Part shown: one piece after another, positions 35,068 through 46,943 of the stretch
Position numbering within the stretch: the stretch's first letter is position 1
Layout: each line of letters opens with the position of its first letter
Assembly (NCBI GenBank): GCA_022113835.1
Contig: JAILWY010000003.1
Coordinates: 11,989,501-12,053,500, forward strand
Source of the DNA: Atopsyche davidsoni
Taxonomy: Eukaryota; Arthropoda; Insecta; Trichoptera; Hydrobiosidae
DNA: 64,000 bases
Reading direction: 5' to 3'
Position numbers and translations under genes: made by a program
Notes under the pieces: generated by a model
Databases searched by the model: none
What the model saw: only the letters and a program-made list of their open reading frames with translations
Told to the model about the DNA's origin: nothing

Positions 35068-37158
35068 TCTTCATTAAAGTATGCTTCTAAGCAAGGTAAT
35101 TAAATTTTCATATGTAATTTATGTAAAGTTAAAATCGAAGGTTAGTTTATTTTAATCTCACAAGCAGGAGACTACTAAACTCTGATATTCTGAACAAAGG
35201 GTCTATTATCTTTCAACCATCTAATTCTGTACGAGGTGGGAGATAAGTGATTAGAAGCAAACAATGGCTATGTCTAACTCTAGGAAATCACAAGAAGTGT
35301 GTATCATATAGGGCTATTTTTCATAGGGTTTTCCCAAACACTTATGGTTGCAAATATGCTGCTGTATCTTATTCTATAGGAAGCGAAACATTTCAGCCCA
35401 TGGTTTGGACCATTGGTATTTTGTCACATGGATTACTATTGATTTGTTTGTAGCTCGTGCATACATGTAATGATTTTTTGAAATTTTTAGTGAATATAAA
35501 CTAGTTACTTTTAGTGAATATAAATGGAAGCCAGGGTTAGGGGATTATATATTATAAATATTGTTTAAAATTGGATTGATTGTTTTTTATTCCATTTATA
35601 TAGCGCCTCGAAGTTGAGGGTTCGCTTAAGAGATACCACTACAGCAGAGGATTTACTACCGATCTGAAAAATTCTCTATAAATAACTAAACTACAAGAAC
35701 TGACGACATTAAACTTTTTATATCATGGAGGTTATAGCAATATTGGCATAATATAAGTAAAATTAACTAAGTGGATTTATAAATTATGTACTGTCTTCCA
35801 ATCATCGATGGAAAGACTCCGTCGTATGCAATTATTTCAAATTATTTTATTTAGGCTAATTCAACAAGTGAGAGAGAGTATTAATCAAGTGAATGTGAAC
35901 AAGTAGTTTTGAAATGAAAGAAACCACATGGCTTACGCTCAATGTATGTATATAATATTGGTAAAAATAAACTCAATCAAAACATGTCGGCTTTTGTATG
36001 CCTGTACATAGTGCGCAAGCTGGTTATAAGATCATTAATTTGCAATCAGAGTTACTTTATAAAATAGTGAATATCTTTGTTATCTGTTTGTAATTTTTTT
36101 CTTAAACATTGACATCAGCTCGTTGGACTTAAAAATCACATCTTATGAAACTGTACATTTATAATATGAAATGGGTGATGTTTTTGAGTGTCTGGGTTGA
36201 TTGAATCCCTTATGTAGATCTTGGGAGTTGGGTCCATGCGTATTGATAAACTATATTCAGGAGGGAATTATCATCACGCATGGACTTATTTCCTAAGACG
36301 TAGTGTAATCAAAATGTTTTAACAAAAAAATGTAAACTAATGAACGATATAAATATTTATATTTGCAAATTATTTTTCATTTATTAATGTAAAATGTGTT
36401 TGTAAAATTATACATAAATTCACTTAGTGTATTTTACTTTTTAACTTTGTTTTGTGTCATAAAAAAATATCTGTACAGTTATGAAGCAATCGATCAATAT
36501 ATTTTTTTATGAATCTTAGCTTTCCACGAGCATATTGTATTTTCAGAATGTAAATATTTTAGGGAGATATTTCAAACTCGGCTGTCGTTGATTTTTCTTT
36601 TTGCCAATTATTTCAGATCTGTATACTTTCGTTTCGTTGCCAGCTTAAATTTAATTTCATGGGTAGTATTTTGATTGCAAAATGTCACATGAAATTAAAT
36701 GTTCATTTGACCATTTATTGGATCATTGTAAGGATCTTTTTTTTTATCGTACAGTCTGCCACAAAGCCATTCCCCTTCGAAAGGCAAAGAAATGATGAAG
36801 AAAAAAATGATGCATGTAGTATCAACGAGTTAATTTTGTCATTTTTACCTCTCTGCCATTATTGACGATGCTCAAAACAGTGTTAGCATGTTTTAAACTT
36901 CTGGTGCATAGCTGTACAGATCATTATTTTGTATGTTCTAGAACATGATCGAGGACGATATGATTTTTTGATAAATTTTGTATATAAATAATGAAATATG
37001 ATAGAAGTGCTAATTTAATCATTATCATATTGAACTGAATAAGTGAATTATTATTTATTAGAATAGAGCTATGCACACTGCATAAATTTTATACTGTATA
37101 TTTAAATTTAAATAAAGTATTTGTAATTAAATAAAAATTCTTTGTCTTTTCTTTTTAA
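35068..37158. other. TAF6 3' UTR and intergenic DNA
   Basis: About 2 kb of AT-rich DNA without a gene. Several possible polyadenylation signals occur, including AATAAA at 37111 just before the Tigger-like element. Confidence 0.45.
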
Positions 37159-37160
37159 TA

Positions 37161-37926
37161 CACCCATACCTCGCTATACGGCCTTTCGCTATAACGGCCC
37201 TTTTCAATTAAGGGACTTTTCGATATACGGCCTAAAATGTTTCGCTATAACATCCAAAAAAGCTTTTTTTCAATGTTATTTTTAGCCACTTTTAATATAT
37301 TTGTCCGAAAATTCAAGGCCTCTTAAAGGACTAAATAAAAATCAATTACCCGTCATATGGAAATCCAACAAGAAAGCTTGGATGACTAAAGCTACTTTTG
37401 AGGATTGGTTCAAAAATCACTTTTGTACAGAAGTGAAAAAATATTTGCGAGACAATAACTTAACCAACAAGGCTTTGCTAATTTTGGATAATGCACCAGG
37501 GCATCCTACTAATTTATCCGAGCTATCTGAAGATGTCATGATTGAGTACCTTCCGAAAAATACAACAGCTCTGATCCAACCAATGGATCAGGGTGCAATA
37601 GCCACTTTTAAGGCATATTACCTACGCCGAACTTTCCGACAACTTATAAGGGAAACCGATGGTAAAGCTTCAATTAAAACATTTTGGAAAAACTATAACA
37701 TCAAGGATGCTGTTGACAGCATCAGTGAATCATGGAAGGAATTAAAATTAACAACAATGAAACATGTTTGGAAAAAAATATGAATGTGTAAAAAGTGTTA
37801 CATATTTAACAAATTTGGAACCGATCCTATTTAATTTGTATTAGAATAATTGATTCCTTATACGGCTTTTTGCTTAGCGGCCAAGTTTCGTGGAACGTAT
37901 CTAGGCCGTAAAGCGAGGTATGGGTG
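37161..37926 (+). mobile_element. Tigger/pogo-like DNA transposon, internally deleted
   Basis: The ends CACCCATACCTCGCTATACG (37161) and the reverse complement of CACCCATACCTCGCTTTACG (ending 37926) form terminal inverted repeats. TA dinucleotides flank both sides (37159-37160 and 37927-37928), the target duplication of the Tc1/mariner superfamily. The element is 766 bp, much shorter than the 2-3 kb of an autonomous Tigger. Extra motifs resembling TATACGGCC recur inside both ends. Confidence 0.9.
37303..37783 (+). pseudogene. 5'-truncated Tigger-type DDE transposase
   Basis: The frame encodes the C-terminal part of a CENP-B/Tigger DDE endonuclease: LPVIWKSNKKAWMTKATFED, the second catalytic Asp in ALLILDNAPGHP, then EYLPKNTTALIQPMDQGAIA and the YLRRTFRQLI region. 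The N-terminal helix-turn-helix DNA-binding domain and the first catalytic Asp are missing, so the protein cannot be active. The remaining 160 residues are still open, which suggests a fairly young insertion. Confidence 0.88.
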
Positions 37927-38335
37927 TATGCCTAAAAAATATTCAGTTTTTTAACCCTTTGCAAAGTTTATTATTACTATCTTGTGCAGATATATGAAAA
38001 CATTTAATTTTGTATTTTATCTCTTGACCTTTGATGTTATTATCATTACACAGTGACTCAAGAGTATTTGCTAATTTTATAATAAATCATTATTTTGATC
38101 ATTCAGTTCTATTTATCAAAGCTGAAACTTAATTTTATCACTGGTCTACTTATCTATATCGCTCGGTGTATTATTATAGCATAAGGAGATTTTAGAATCG
38201 TACTGTAAAGACTCTATAAATTTACAATTTTTTTTGGGTGAAACTATTTGAAACATCCTGTAATTAATCGAAGACAATTAATAAATTTTCTCATTGAAAT
38301 GGCATTATTCATCTGACTTCTCACATCTGTGCATC

Positions 38336-41300
38336 ATGAAAAGAGTAGCTGTAGTCGGTGGCGGAGTGTCGGGACTTGGAGCTGCAGTGAGGATTAAGGA
38401 AGCTTATCCTTCCTTTGAGGTGAGTTTAATTTGATTTACAAATTAATAAATTTGTGTTGTATGATTATTATTTGCTTGTCAATATTTTATTCTCTTAAAA
38501 GAATCATTGCTGAAACATGCATGAAATGTTGATAAAAGAAAATTATTATCAAACACAATTGATTTTGCTTCATTTCAATTCAAACCAGATGCACAAGATA
38601 AAGATAAAAATTATATTTTATAATCAATACATTGTTAATATTAAATAATATGGTAATTGTTATGAATGGTATACTGATTTTTCTAAATTGAAGTGTCAAG
38701 TGCTAATATTTTAACAAATTTATCATGTATTTAGGTTTCAAACTATTTACTATTGTTATAAATGTGCTCTTTCTAATTCAGTCTAATGATTGGCAGATTC
38801 TGAAAAAGAAACCTTATAAGTGCTTTATGAATATATGTAAAGGGAATTGAATGAAGAATTATATCTATTAATTAAAAAAATATATATATGAGAATACTAG
38901 CTACATAAAATATACTAATTATTTTGGAAAAGGTCACAATTATAACAAAGGATGTCACTCCGAACACAACTGGTGATGGCTCGGCTGGTTTGTGGACACC
39001 ATATCTCTTAGGAAGTACTCCGAAAGATAAAATTATGTAAGAATCAATTTTATATTTTATACTGCCTTACACCAAACTTGCATCTGCACAAGATTATACT
39101 TATTTGTAGGATGTTAATATTTTATTTTATTGTTGCATATCTAAGCGATTTTATTTAAGAAATTTTAAATAGCCCTTAAGGTATATTGGTGAAGATTGAG
39201 TTTCAAAATTCATTGCTTCCTTGCTTTTAGCAAGTTTGCTTGATAAGGGTATCAAATGTTCTCTCTTGCTCTTTTATACAATTGGTTTTTTTATATCTAC
39301 GTTTGTCGAAAAAAAATGTTTTTCAATACGCATTTAAAAATGATAAATTATTGGAAATCGTATATAATGTATACTTTATTATCTATAAATTAAAAATTAT
39401 CTTTCACTACGATAGCCAGCATTATTATCCACAACAAAATATTAGGATAATTTTATACACTAAAAAAATGAGCACGAGTGTTTGATATTTAGTATTCTTT
39501 CAGACAATGGAGTCGAGACACCCACAATTTGTTTTGTTCTCTGTGGAAGCAGGGCTTGGGTGGTTCCTGTGTAATCCCCGTACTGAGCTTCACAAAAGCC
39601 AACGAAGATCCTCCGAGTTGGAAGGATATTGTATATGGCTTCACAGAGCTCACACAACAACAGCTAGATTATTGGAATGATTTATTAAAAAAGAAATATA
39701 AGTAAGTTGAATAAAAATCAAATTATTTATTCATAAGAATGTTGTTACTATTAATAATCTTTGAATAGTGAATGACGAAGTAACCAATAATTACACATTT
39801 TTTACTATACTTGCGGCATTCAAAATATAAATAGCAATCGTGGAGTTATAGTATCAGCAACGTTTCAATCCAATCTTCATTATATTTAACTTTTTAGCCC
39901 TGAATTTCTTTCCTTAGCACCAAAAAAACTCACTTGATATCATATGATCGCGGCAATAACTCTGAAAAATACTAAATACTATAAAAATCTAAAAATAACA
40001 AATCTGATTAATCAGAAATATTTGTACCGAGTTGAAATTCTCTTCATTGACTTTAGGAACCGTGTTTGTAACCTCATAAATTTTTTTTTTAATTGCTTTT
40101 CACTAAAATGTAATAGGCCTTAGTCCAATAAGAGTATGCGATTTACTGGTCAGGATGGGGATCGAATACAGAATCACTCAATCTAGAGCCAATGGTCCAA
40201 ACATTATGCCAACAAACCATTAACATGTGATCAATAAGTTTTGAGAAATATGGTAGTAATATTATTCATTGTTAGACGTTCGGGTTTCATCGGGATCGTC
40301 CCATTTTGACCTTTTATTGGTGATTATATTTTCAGATTACGTATGGTCAATGTTCTCTTAACTTAACTAATGTTTTTAAGAGATAATTGGTTTTGAGCTA
40401 TTTTTAAATTTTTTTTTCAATTATTTATTGTAATCTGAAGTATAACAATGTATTATTAGTATATGTGCACCTCTAATCTGGAGTGTTTCATACTTTTAGT
40501 CGGTTGGTTAATCACTAGTAAATAAGGTCATTCCCTATCATGTTAAGAGCAAGTGTACTATTTTGGTTACTTGAATTATTTTTAATCTTGTAATTAATAA
40601 AAAAATGTTTTAGTAACAAAGCAGTTGAGTTCAATGGCCTAAAATTAAAATTATTTTAATTTTAGGCAATTAAAAAGAAAAATAAGATAAAAGTACATAC
40701 ATATGATATTTCAAACATATTAAAAAAATAATCGTTTTCAATCATTTCAAGTGAACACTAGTGCATATTTTTATTTAAATTAAATTATTTAGATATTTAA
40801 ATGTTGTTTTAGGAGAGGGTTTTCATACACAACATTCACATGTGAGCCAAAAAAGCTATTGCCGTATCTCATGGAAAGGTTCAGTTCCGCGGGGGGGCTC
40901 ATCATCCGGAGAGAAGAGGATAGTCTGGACGATCTGATGCAGGAATACGATATCATTATCAACTGCACGGGGTTGGAGGCACGTAAGATCGTGCAGGACT
41001 ACAGGGTCTATGCTATTAGGGGGCAGGTGGCCAGGGTTAGTCTAATTTTTTATTTTTAGTTAATCGAAGATATGCAAATAAAGAAAGACTAATATTGGCT
41101 CTACTGTGTCATAAATGAAAGCTGAAGTCTTTTGGTTTTTAGCAGCAAAAGTAAACCATGTTATCAATCAACTATCATACATTTCAGACCCTTATCGCAC
41201 AACACAGAGTAGTTTAGAGCTTAGTTGATAGTTGAGTCGATTCTATGACAAGTGGTGTAATGTCAATATAATAGATCAACAAGATACCAACAAATATAAA

Positions 41301-42227
41301 ACTCAAACCCAAAATAAATTAAGAGGCAATATTTATGTTTAACCATCGTGTAAAAATGTAATTTACTTTTTATACACTTACATCCACACATACAATAAAC
41401 TAAAAAAATAATATTTGGTTACTCCGAAAATGTTACCGATTTAGTGTAGATTTAAGCAGAAGTATTTACTCAATTCCGTAAAACATTTTTCATATTATCA
41501 TAAAATATAACACTGACTAATTTTAAGTATAATTTATTTTTGATCTACGTAAGTTTTATACCATTTATTTCTTCCATTTACTAATTAAAAGATGAGAATT
41601 ATTATTACCTATATAACCCTATTAAATAATTTTCAGGTGACTGCTCCGTGGATCTATTTTTGTATCATGGAAGATGATCATTACATAATTCCTAAGTATG
41701 TATTCAGTACCTTAAATCACAGTTCAGTCAGAGATAAAATTCCTCGGTACTTATTTGTTTGTTGTTTTTTATTTAAGTACAAATAATGTGGTTCTCGGAG
41801 GCACCCATCAGGAGTACGATTACAATCTGGAGGTTTCTCCGATAGACAGCAAGTACATCAGGGACGGGTGTGAAGTTCTCGTACCAGGATTAGTGGTATG
41901 ATATATTCTCAATATATAAAATATACCAAACTTTTTACTTTGATTTCTTCATATCCACCGAAAAATGTGTTAATTGTTTTTTCTTGTATTTTCCAGCAAG
42001 CCCCTACAGAATTCGAGTGGGTGGGACTTCGGCCAGGCCGTGACGCTGTCCGTGTTGAGCGAGGAGACTTTATCGTCCGAAATAAAGATAGCACCATGAA
42101 AAGAGTTATTATCATACATAACTACGGGCACGGCGGCTCCGGTGTCACACTATTTTGGGGCTGTGCAGGGGAGGTGCTTTCCATCCTCCGAGAGGCTCTC
42201 CAAGACAGTCATACTTCTAAATTATAA
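38336..42227 (+). CDS. Ddo: D-aspartate oxidase / D-amino-acid oxidase, peroxisomal
   Basis: Seven exons (38336-38419, 38933-39036, 39504-39701, 40813-41035, 41637-41695, 41778-41895, 41997-42227) join to 338 residues, the family size. The N-terminus is an FAD Rossmann motif, MKRVAVVGGGVSGLGAA. SAGLWTPYLL, YDIIINCTGLEAR, YAIRGQVARV, GLRPGRDAVRVE and the signature HNYGHGGSGVTLFWGCA all fit DAO/DDO. The C-terminal tripeptide is SKL, a type 1 peroxisomal targeting signal. The enzyme oxidatively deaminates D-amino acids to keto acids with release of ammonia and hydrogen peroxide. DDO (acidic substrates) is favoured over DAO by general similarity only; substrate choice is not proved. Confidence 0.92.
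40118..40206 (-). repeat. tRNA-derived SINE fragment
   Basis: On the minus strand, a box A-like TTGGCATAATGTTTGG precedes a box B-like GTATTCGATCCCC by about 36 nt. It lies in an intron of the D-aspartate oxidase gene. It lacks the paired arms of a genuine tRNA. Confidence 0.5.
40637..40667. repeat. Perfect 31-bp palindrome
   Basis: GCCTAAAATTAAAAT is followed after one base by its exact reverse complement, ATTTTAATTTTAGGC. It is AT-rich and intronic. It could be a hairpin or a remnant of a small inverted-repeat element. Confidence 0.8.
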
Positions 42228-42391
42228 TTATACAAAGAATCTGAAATAATTGTTGAACAACTGAAAGAATAACCACTAATAACTGTGTATATGTATTATG
42301 TATCTATTAATTTAAATTTTTTTGTATATCAGCATTGTTAAAGCTGCTACACTCACAAGTAGAAACTTGTCAGATCAGATTAATTTTTACT

Positions 42392-42397
42392 AATAAA
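42392..42397 (+). terminator. Polyadenylation signal of the D-aspartate oxidase gene
   Basis: AATAAA 165 bp after the stop codon. Confidence 0.5.
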
Positions 42398-43056
42398 ATT
42401 TATGTCTTGAAAATGGGTTATTATAATTTAGGAGTGATCTTCCATTAAAATGTTAATATGGTTATTTTTAATAAATCATGTTAGTCTACTAATTTCATAA
42501 TACTTTCCTTGTCTGAAAAAAATTATAAAAAATAAATGTATACAATTAGTTAATTGTTCATCTGTTCATTTTGTAAAACATAGTCACACTAACATGGCGT
42601 TCCTTACGATTCTCCACAAGGTTGTCACTTAATAGGCTATTAAGTGATGATACTTGGTAGATCAGTATTGTCGTTGGCAATTTATCACACCATGGACTAT
42701 TAAAGTCAAGGCATTTCTCCACACCTTGAGAATGTAAAATCTATTTCATAGTGATAAGATTTCAGGCTTGACGTGTTGTATATAAGGAAATCACGAAAAG
42801 AGTTATTTCTCGAAGGGCTTTCCCACTCTTTGAAGAGGCAACTTATAATTTTTATTGAATTTAAAAAGCTTAGGATTTGAGCTTAGAGCCTCAATTTTGT
42901 AAATAAAAAATATACCATGCCATCCACATTAGATCATGAGGTGTTTTATAACAAAGCAGGCAATTGAATTTCCTGTTAAAATGCTTTTTTAAGAATATAT
43001 TGCTGAAAAAATGGTTATGGTAAAATGATGTTGGGGTGCTCAAAAGAAAGAGAGCT

Positions 43057-43115
43057 CCTGACGATGGTAAAAAAGCATAGGGTATGCTTATTAAGCCATA
43101 TTTTCAGAAATACCA
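43057..43115. repeat. Dispersed repeat family B, copy 1
   Basis: CCTGACGATGGTAAAAAAGC is identical to a segment at 44411, and the similarity continues weakly (AAGCCATATTTTCAGAAA here, GGGCCATATTTTTCGAAA there). The class is unknown. Confidence 0.6.
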
Positions 43116-43182
43116 AGTATAACCTTGCTAGCCTTATAGCTGATTATCTATTAGAGGTATTGGACGAATACAATTTACACGA

Positions 43183-43250
43183 GTAAGCCTGACTAATAAG
43201 ACTAGCCCAAGATAGAGATATGTTTTGTGAGATGGTCACCGAAGAACAAG
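43183..43250. repeat. Dispersed repeat family A, copy 2
   Basis: Contains GATATGTTTTGTGAGATGGT and CACC followed by a diverged tail; it shares the ATATGTTYTRTGAGATGGYC core with copy 4. Confidence 0.5.
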
Positions 43251-44410
43251 ATTATTGTGATTCATTCACGTTTGCCATTATTTAACCACTAAACTGATTA
43301 CCTCGATTGTCACTCGGGCACCGGGTGCGCACACGGACAGACTGGCACTCGGTTATCTAACTATCAAAAATTTTGACTCGAAGTAGGTAATAGTTTTTTT
43401 TTGTTTCCTTATAAATATTACTTATTAATAATTATAATTTATTATCAATAATGTCTGAAAGATATTTTTCACTAAATTTGCAAGATTTTCTACATTCATT
43501 GTGAAATATAATAAATCATTTCAGTATATTCCAATGAATCCCAGCATCTTTCAAAAGGAGTAAGATATTTATAGATTTTATATTAATATAACTTTTATAT
43601 GACAAATGTTGTTATACTTACTTTATAGTAACGTTTCTGTTGAAATGTTTGGATGAGCAGACTTAGCCGTGAAGATTTTTTGTTGAGTGAAAAAGATGGT
43701 GAACCCTTTTAAATGCATTTTTTCGTCACCCAAAATATACGATTTTTGAACAAATATTTATCGCGACAGTCGGGCTCTAAACGGGGGGCTATATTTCTTA
43801 CTTCGCACGCTGGCGCCAAGATTCCCACACCACACCGCAAACCATGTGGACCTCGCGCGAGATTTCGATAGTCGCGTTTCGTACCACACTTTCAAAGCGA
43901 AGTGAGTTTTCAATTTACAAAAGCCAGAGTTCAATGCCGCCGGGTCTGAAATTGCCGGAGTATTAAGTAGCACAGTCTAATAAAGATCACAGAATATAAT
44001 TGATGCAATAGCGTGATGTCGCCTAGTTTGGCGTGACCTTTAATAAATTTACTCCAGCTCTGGTGTCATCCACGCTGCCTGGAAGTGTCCGGAGCGGAGC
44101 CCACATTATCTCATCAGCGGAATTTGCTCAGCGGTCGGGTGACCAGGCGTCCAGGAACATTATTTTTTTTATTGATAAATAACAGTGTAATTATTTTTTG
44201 GCATGGAGGAATCACAAAAATATAACAGTTTATTTTTTTTTTTGTCAACACTATATTATTATTTGTGCCCACTGACTATTTATTTATTAAAATTCCCTGG
44301 CGTTTTGGAAGTCGACTGGTCAAATAGTCGGATCTTTTGGCGAAAATATTTTGTTAAATATTTTCTATATACAATATTTTGTGTGCCACCTGACTTACAT
44401 TATATTAATT

Positions 44411-44467
44411 CCTGACGATGGTAAAAAAGCACGAGGTCTTCTATTTGGGCCATATTTTTCGAAACAA
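44411..44467. repeat. Dispersed repeat family B, copy 2
   Basis: Second copy of the CCTGACGATGGTAAAAAAGC segment, same orientation as copy 1. Confidence 0.6.
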
Positions 44468-45305
44468 TAAACAAGAAAAAACTGAATACGATATGATATA
44501 ATTTTTTTTTGAGCCATACATAATAGATTGATTGATACCATAGTATTAATATAAAATTAAAAAAAAAACATAATGTATGGTAAACATAAACTTGGGGATG
44601 TGGTTCAAATCCCACACAAATCACGATGATATTTTTCTAAGAGTTTCTTTAATCAATTTTCAATATTTGAAAAAAATTACTTAATCATTATTAATAATGT
44701 ATGGTATTTACGTTTTATATTAATTATTGTGTGTGTTAGTAATGCTAATGTTTAATTGGTTCCGAAGGTCGTGGAAAACTCACCATGATCACTGTAGCGT
44801 TTCAAAACGGATTGTCAGCGTCCTCTGCATCATTGTGTGCTACCTTAATGGCGATTCAAGGCCATTCATACAAAACCAACAACAAAAAACTATAAACTAA
44901 CTATTATAAATGCATTGTTATCAGACACTTGATTGCTCCGTGTGTGTACACTAAACTGCGGATCTGTTAGATTAAATACGGACATGTGATGTGGCTGGTA
45001 TGTTGTTACAAAGTATTTAGTTTTTCCTGTTGTGATTATGAATATTATTGTTACGGATATATATTATTATTACCTCTCCTCTCTCCCCATTCTGTACCCT
45101 GAGCGTGTGCAAAGGATCGGTAATGGAGTAGTGGACTTGGAATGATTGTGGAGGGATGGGCTCTGGAAGTACCTTGTCGACAGTATCAGATCTAAACGCC
45201 AGAGCTTTGTAAGGAAAGGGTTATATAATAATGCTATTGGGCAGCAGCAATATAAAACTGTGGTGTAGAAGGCCTCGGGGACTACACTATTTCCCCCTTA
45301 AAAAA

Positions 45306-45386
45306 CCATGAACACTTGCTCAGAATGAGTATTTGCTGAGTGCGATGGTCGCCAACCTCCTCTGAGGAAAGACACCCGATGAAGAT
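45306..45386. repeat. Dispersed repeat family A, copy 3
   Basis: Contains GCGATGGTCGCCAACCTCCT followed by CTGAGGAAAGACACCCGATG, matching copies 1 and 4 closely. Confidence 0.6.
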
Positions 45387-46131
45387 AATATATTATTATA
45401 ATATATTGTTACGAACAATCCGATGCTGACCAGTGACCTGTGCATGCAAATAGAAACGTGGATTATCATGATTCTGATATTTGCGTTGTAGATATTGCCG
45501 ATTGGGTCTGTGCTGAATGATTATATTCTTCTGTCGATATTTCGTGCATGCTATAAATAGTTACGCTTCTTCATGGCTTGTGGTAAATTTACACCACATG
45601 GAAACTTATATTCGCATTTCACAGCTCGCCTGTTAAATATATAGATATAGGTGTCATCCAAAAAATGCATTTTATGATTATAACCTTACCTGTTCTAGTG
45701 GGTTAATCTATCTATAAAACTGGCTACATAGTATTCTTATACTTTTTTAACATCAGGCATTCTTCAATTCATGAAATAAATACAATTATTGCATCCGAAA
45801 AGAAGAGACCTCTTTTAGGCTCTACTAATAAATTAATATTAGTTCCGATCTTTGGATATCAAATTATTTGAAAAGGGTTCAATAACTTTTCATTAGTTTC
45901 TGAAACGGACTGCAGAAGATTTTCACTTGCGCGATGAAAGCCCTTTCGCCCAACAGAGGCATTCGCAAACTTTTCAACGATGACCTCAGCCGTTAGACGT
46001 TAACAGTGAAAGATGCATCAATTTGGTTTTATTTTTAATTGTTTTTAATTATTTAAAACTGCTGTGAGTGTGACTCTGGCTGCTATGACGCATGGCATAT
46101 GAATAAACTTGTTGCTAGGCAGGAAGATCAT

Positions 46132-46290
46132 TAAGCCGCCTACACCCGCAGCGATACGACTTGCAACCGATTTGCAATTTGCCAATACTGTCGGGTGTTT
46201 TTTTTAACAGTTAAGTTAAATGCTAAAAACGATGCTATTGGATAGTAACCATTCGTTGCAAGTTGTGCTGCTGCGGGTGTAGACAGCTTA
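46132..46290. mobile_element. MITE with ~37-bp terminal inverted repeats
   Basis: The left end, TAAGCCGCCTACACCCGCAG then CGATACGACTTGCAACCGA, pairs with the right end, TTGCAAGTTGTGCTGCTGCG then GGTGTAGACAGCTTA. Both ends carry TA, so a TA target duplication is possible. The element is 159 bp with no coding capacity. A related half-copy lies at 58264-58302. Confidence 0.8.
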
Positions 46291-46943
46291 TAATCCCCAT
46301 CCGACCTTCAGAAATACTAAAATAATTATTCCATCATTGCGGACGTGTTTGGAGATATCCGTGTAGCGAACACGAGTAATAAACATAATTTTATACTGTT
46401 ATCTCTTGATCAAATTTAATAAAATGTCTCCTGTAGATTTGCATTAAATGTTGTTTTTTTTTAATTATTTAAAAATATCTGCCCCTTAATTTTTATTAAT
46501 ACTAGTTAATTTAAAGACAAACTTGAAACGACAAGTAAAATCGTTTTACTAAAATTATGCATTTGGGTGCAAGCTCGCGTCAAGGTTCTAACATCTTTCG
46601 ACGTTTTGAATATTTCTCTCGTCGTTTCACGTGTGAATGGATAACCGAAAAATATAGTGAACTCAATTTGTTTTTATGGGCAATAAATGCAGAAAACCAT
46701 TTATTTCCCCGGAGCGTTATAATTATTTTTTTAATGTGGTTTTTATTTACTAATTGTAATTGTCTGCTAAATTATTATTTTGAAAAAAAAAATTGTAACG
46801 GCCTCTGTGTTATAAATTGGTTCAGGATTTTAATCAAAAATATGCATGTTGTGTATATGTATATTTATATATTTTTTAAATTCCTAGTCATAAGCACCCT
46901 TTTTTACTATATTTTTTAGAAATATACGATGCTATAAAAAAGT

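Larger units (their letters stand above)
42398..46131. other. Gene-free, repeat-rich region
   Basis: No convincing gene was found in about 3.7 kb. It holds a small perfect palindrome (CACTTAATAGGCTATTAAGTG without its central G, 42627-42647), copies of two dispersed repeats, and a possible SINE box B (GTGGTTCAAATCCCACAC near 44602). A patch between about 43290 and 44160 is richer in G and C than its surroundings. Short open frames here show no family resemblance. Confidence 0.5.

Noticed and set aside
43758..43973. 71-residue minus-strand frame
   Set aside because: No motif or homologue recognised; it lies in repeat-rich DNA.
44138..44323. Possible MITE with TGACCAG ends
   Set aside because: The inverted similarity is too short and no target duplication is visible.
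44203..44624. Hydrophobic frames on both strands
   Set aside because: Poly-A/T composition makes them look membrane-like; there is no supporting signal.
46557..46919. 120-residue open frame downstream of kinase A
   Set aside because: AT-rich with biased Phe/Ile/Asn content and no recognisable domain.
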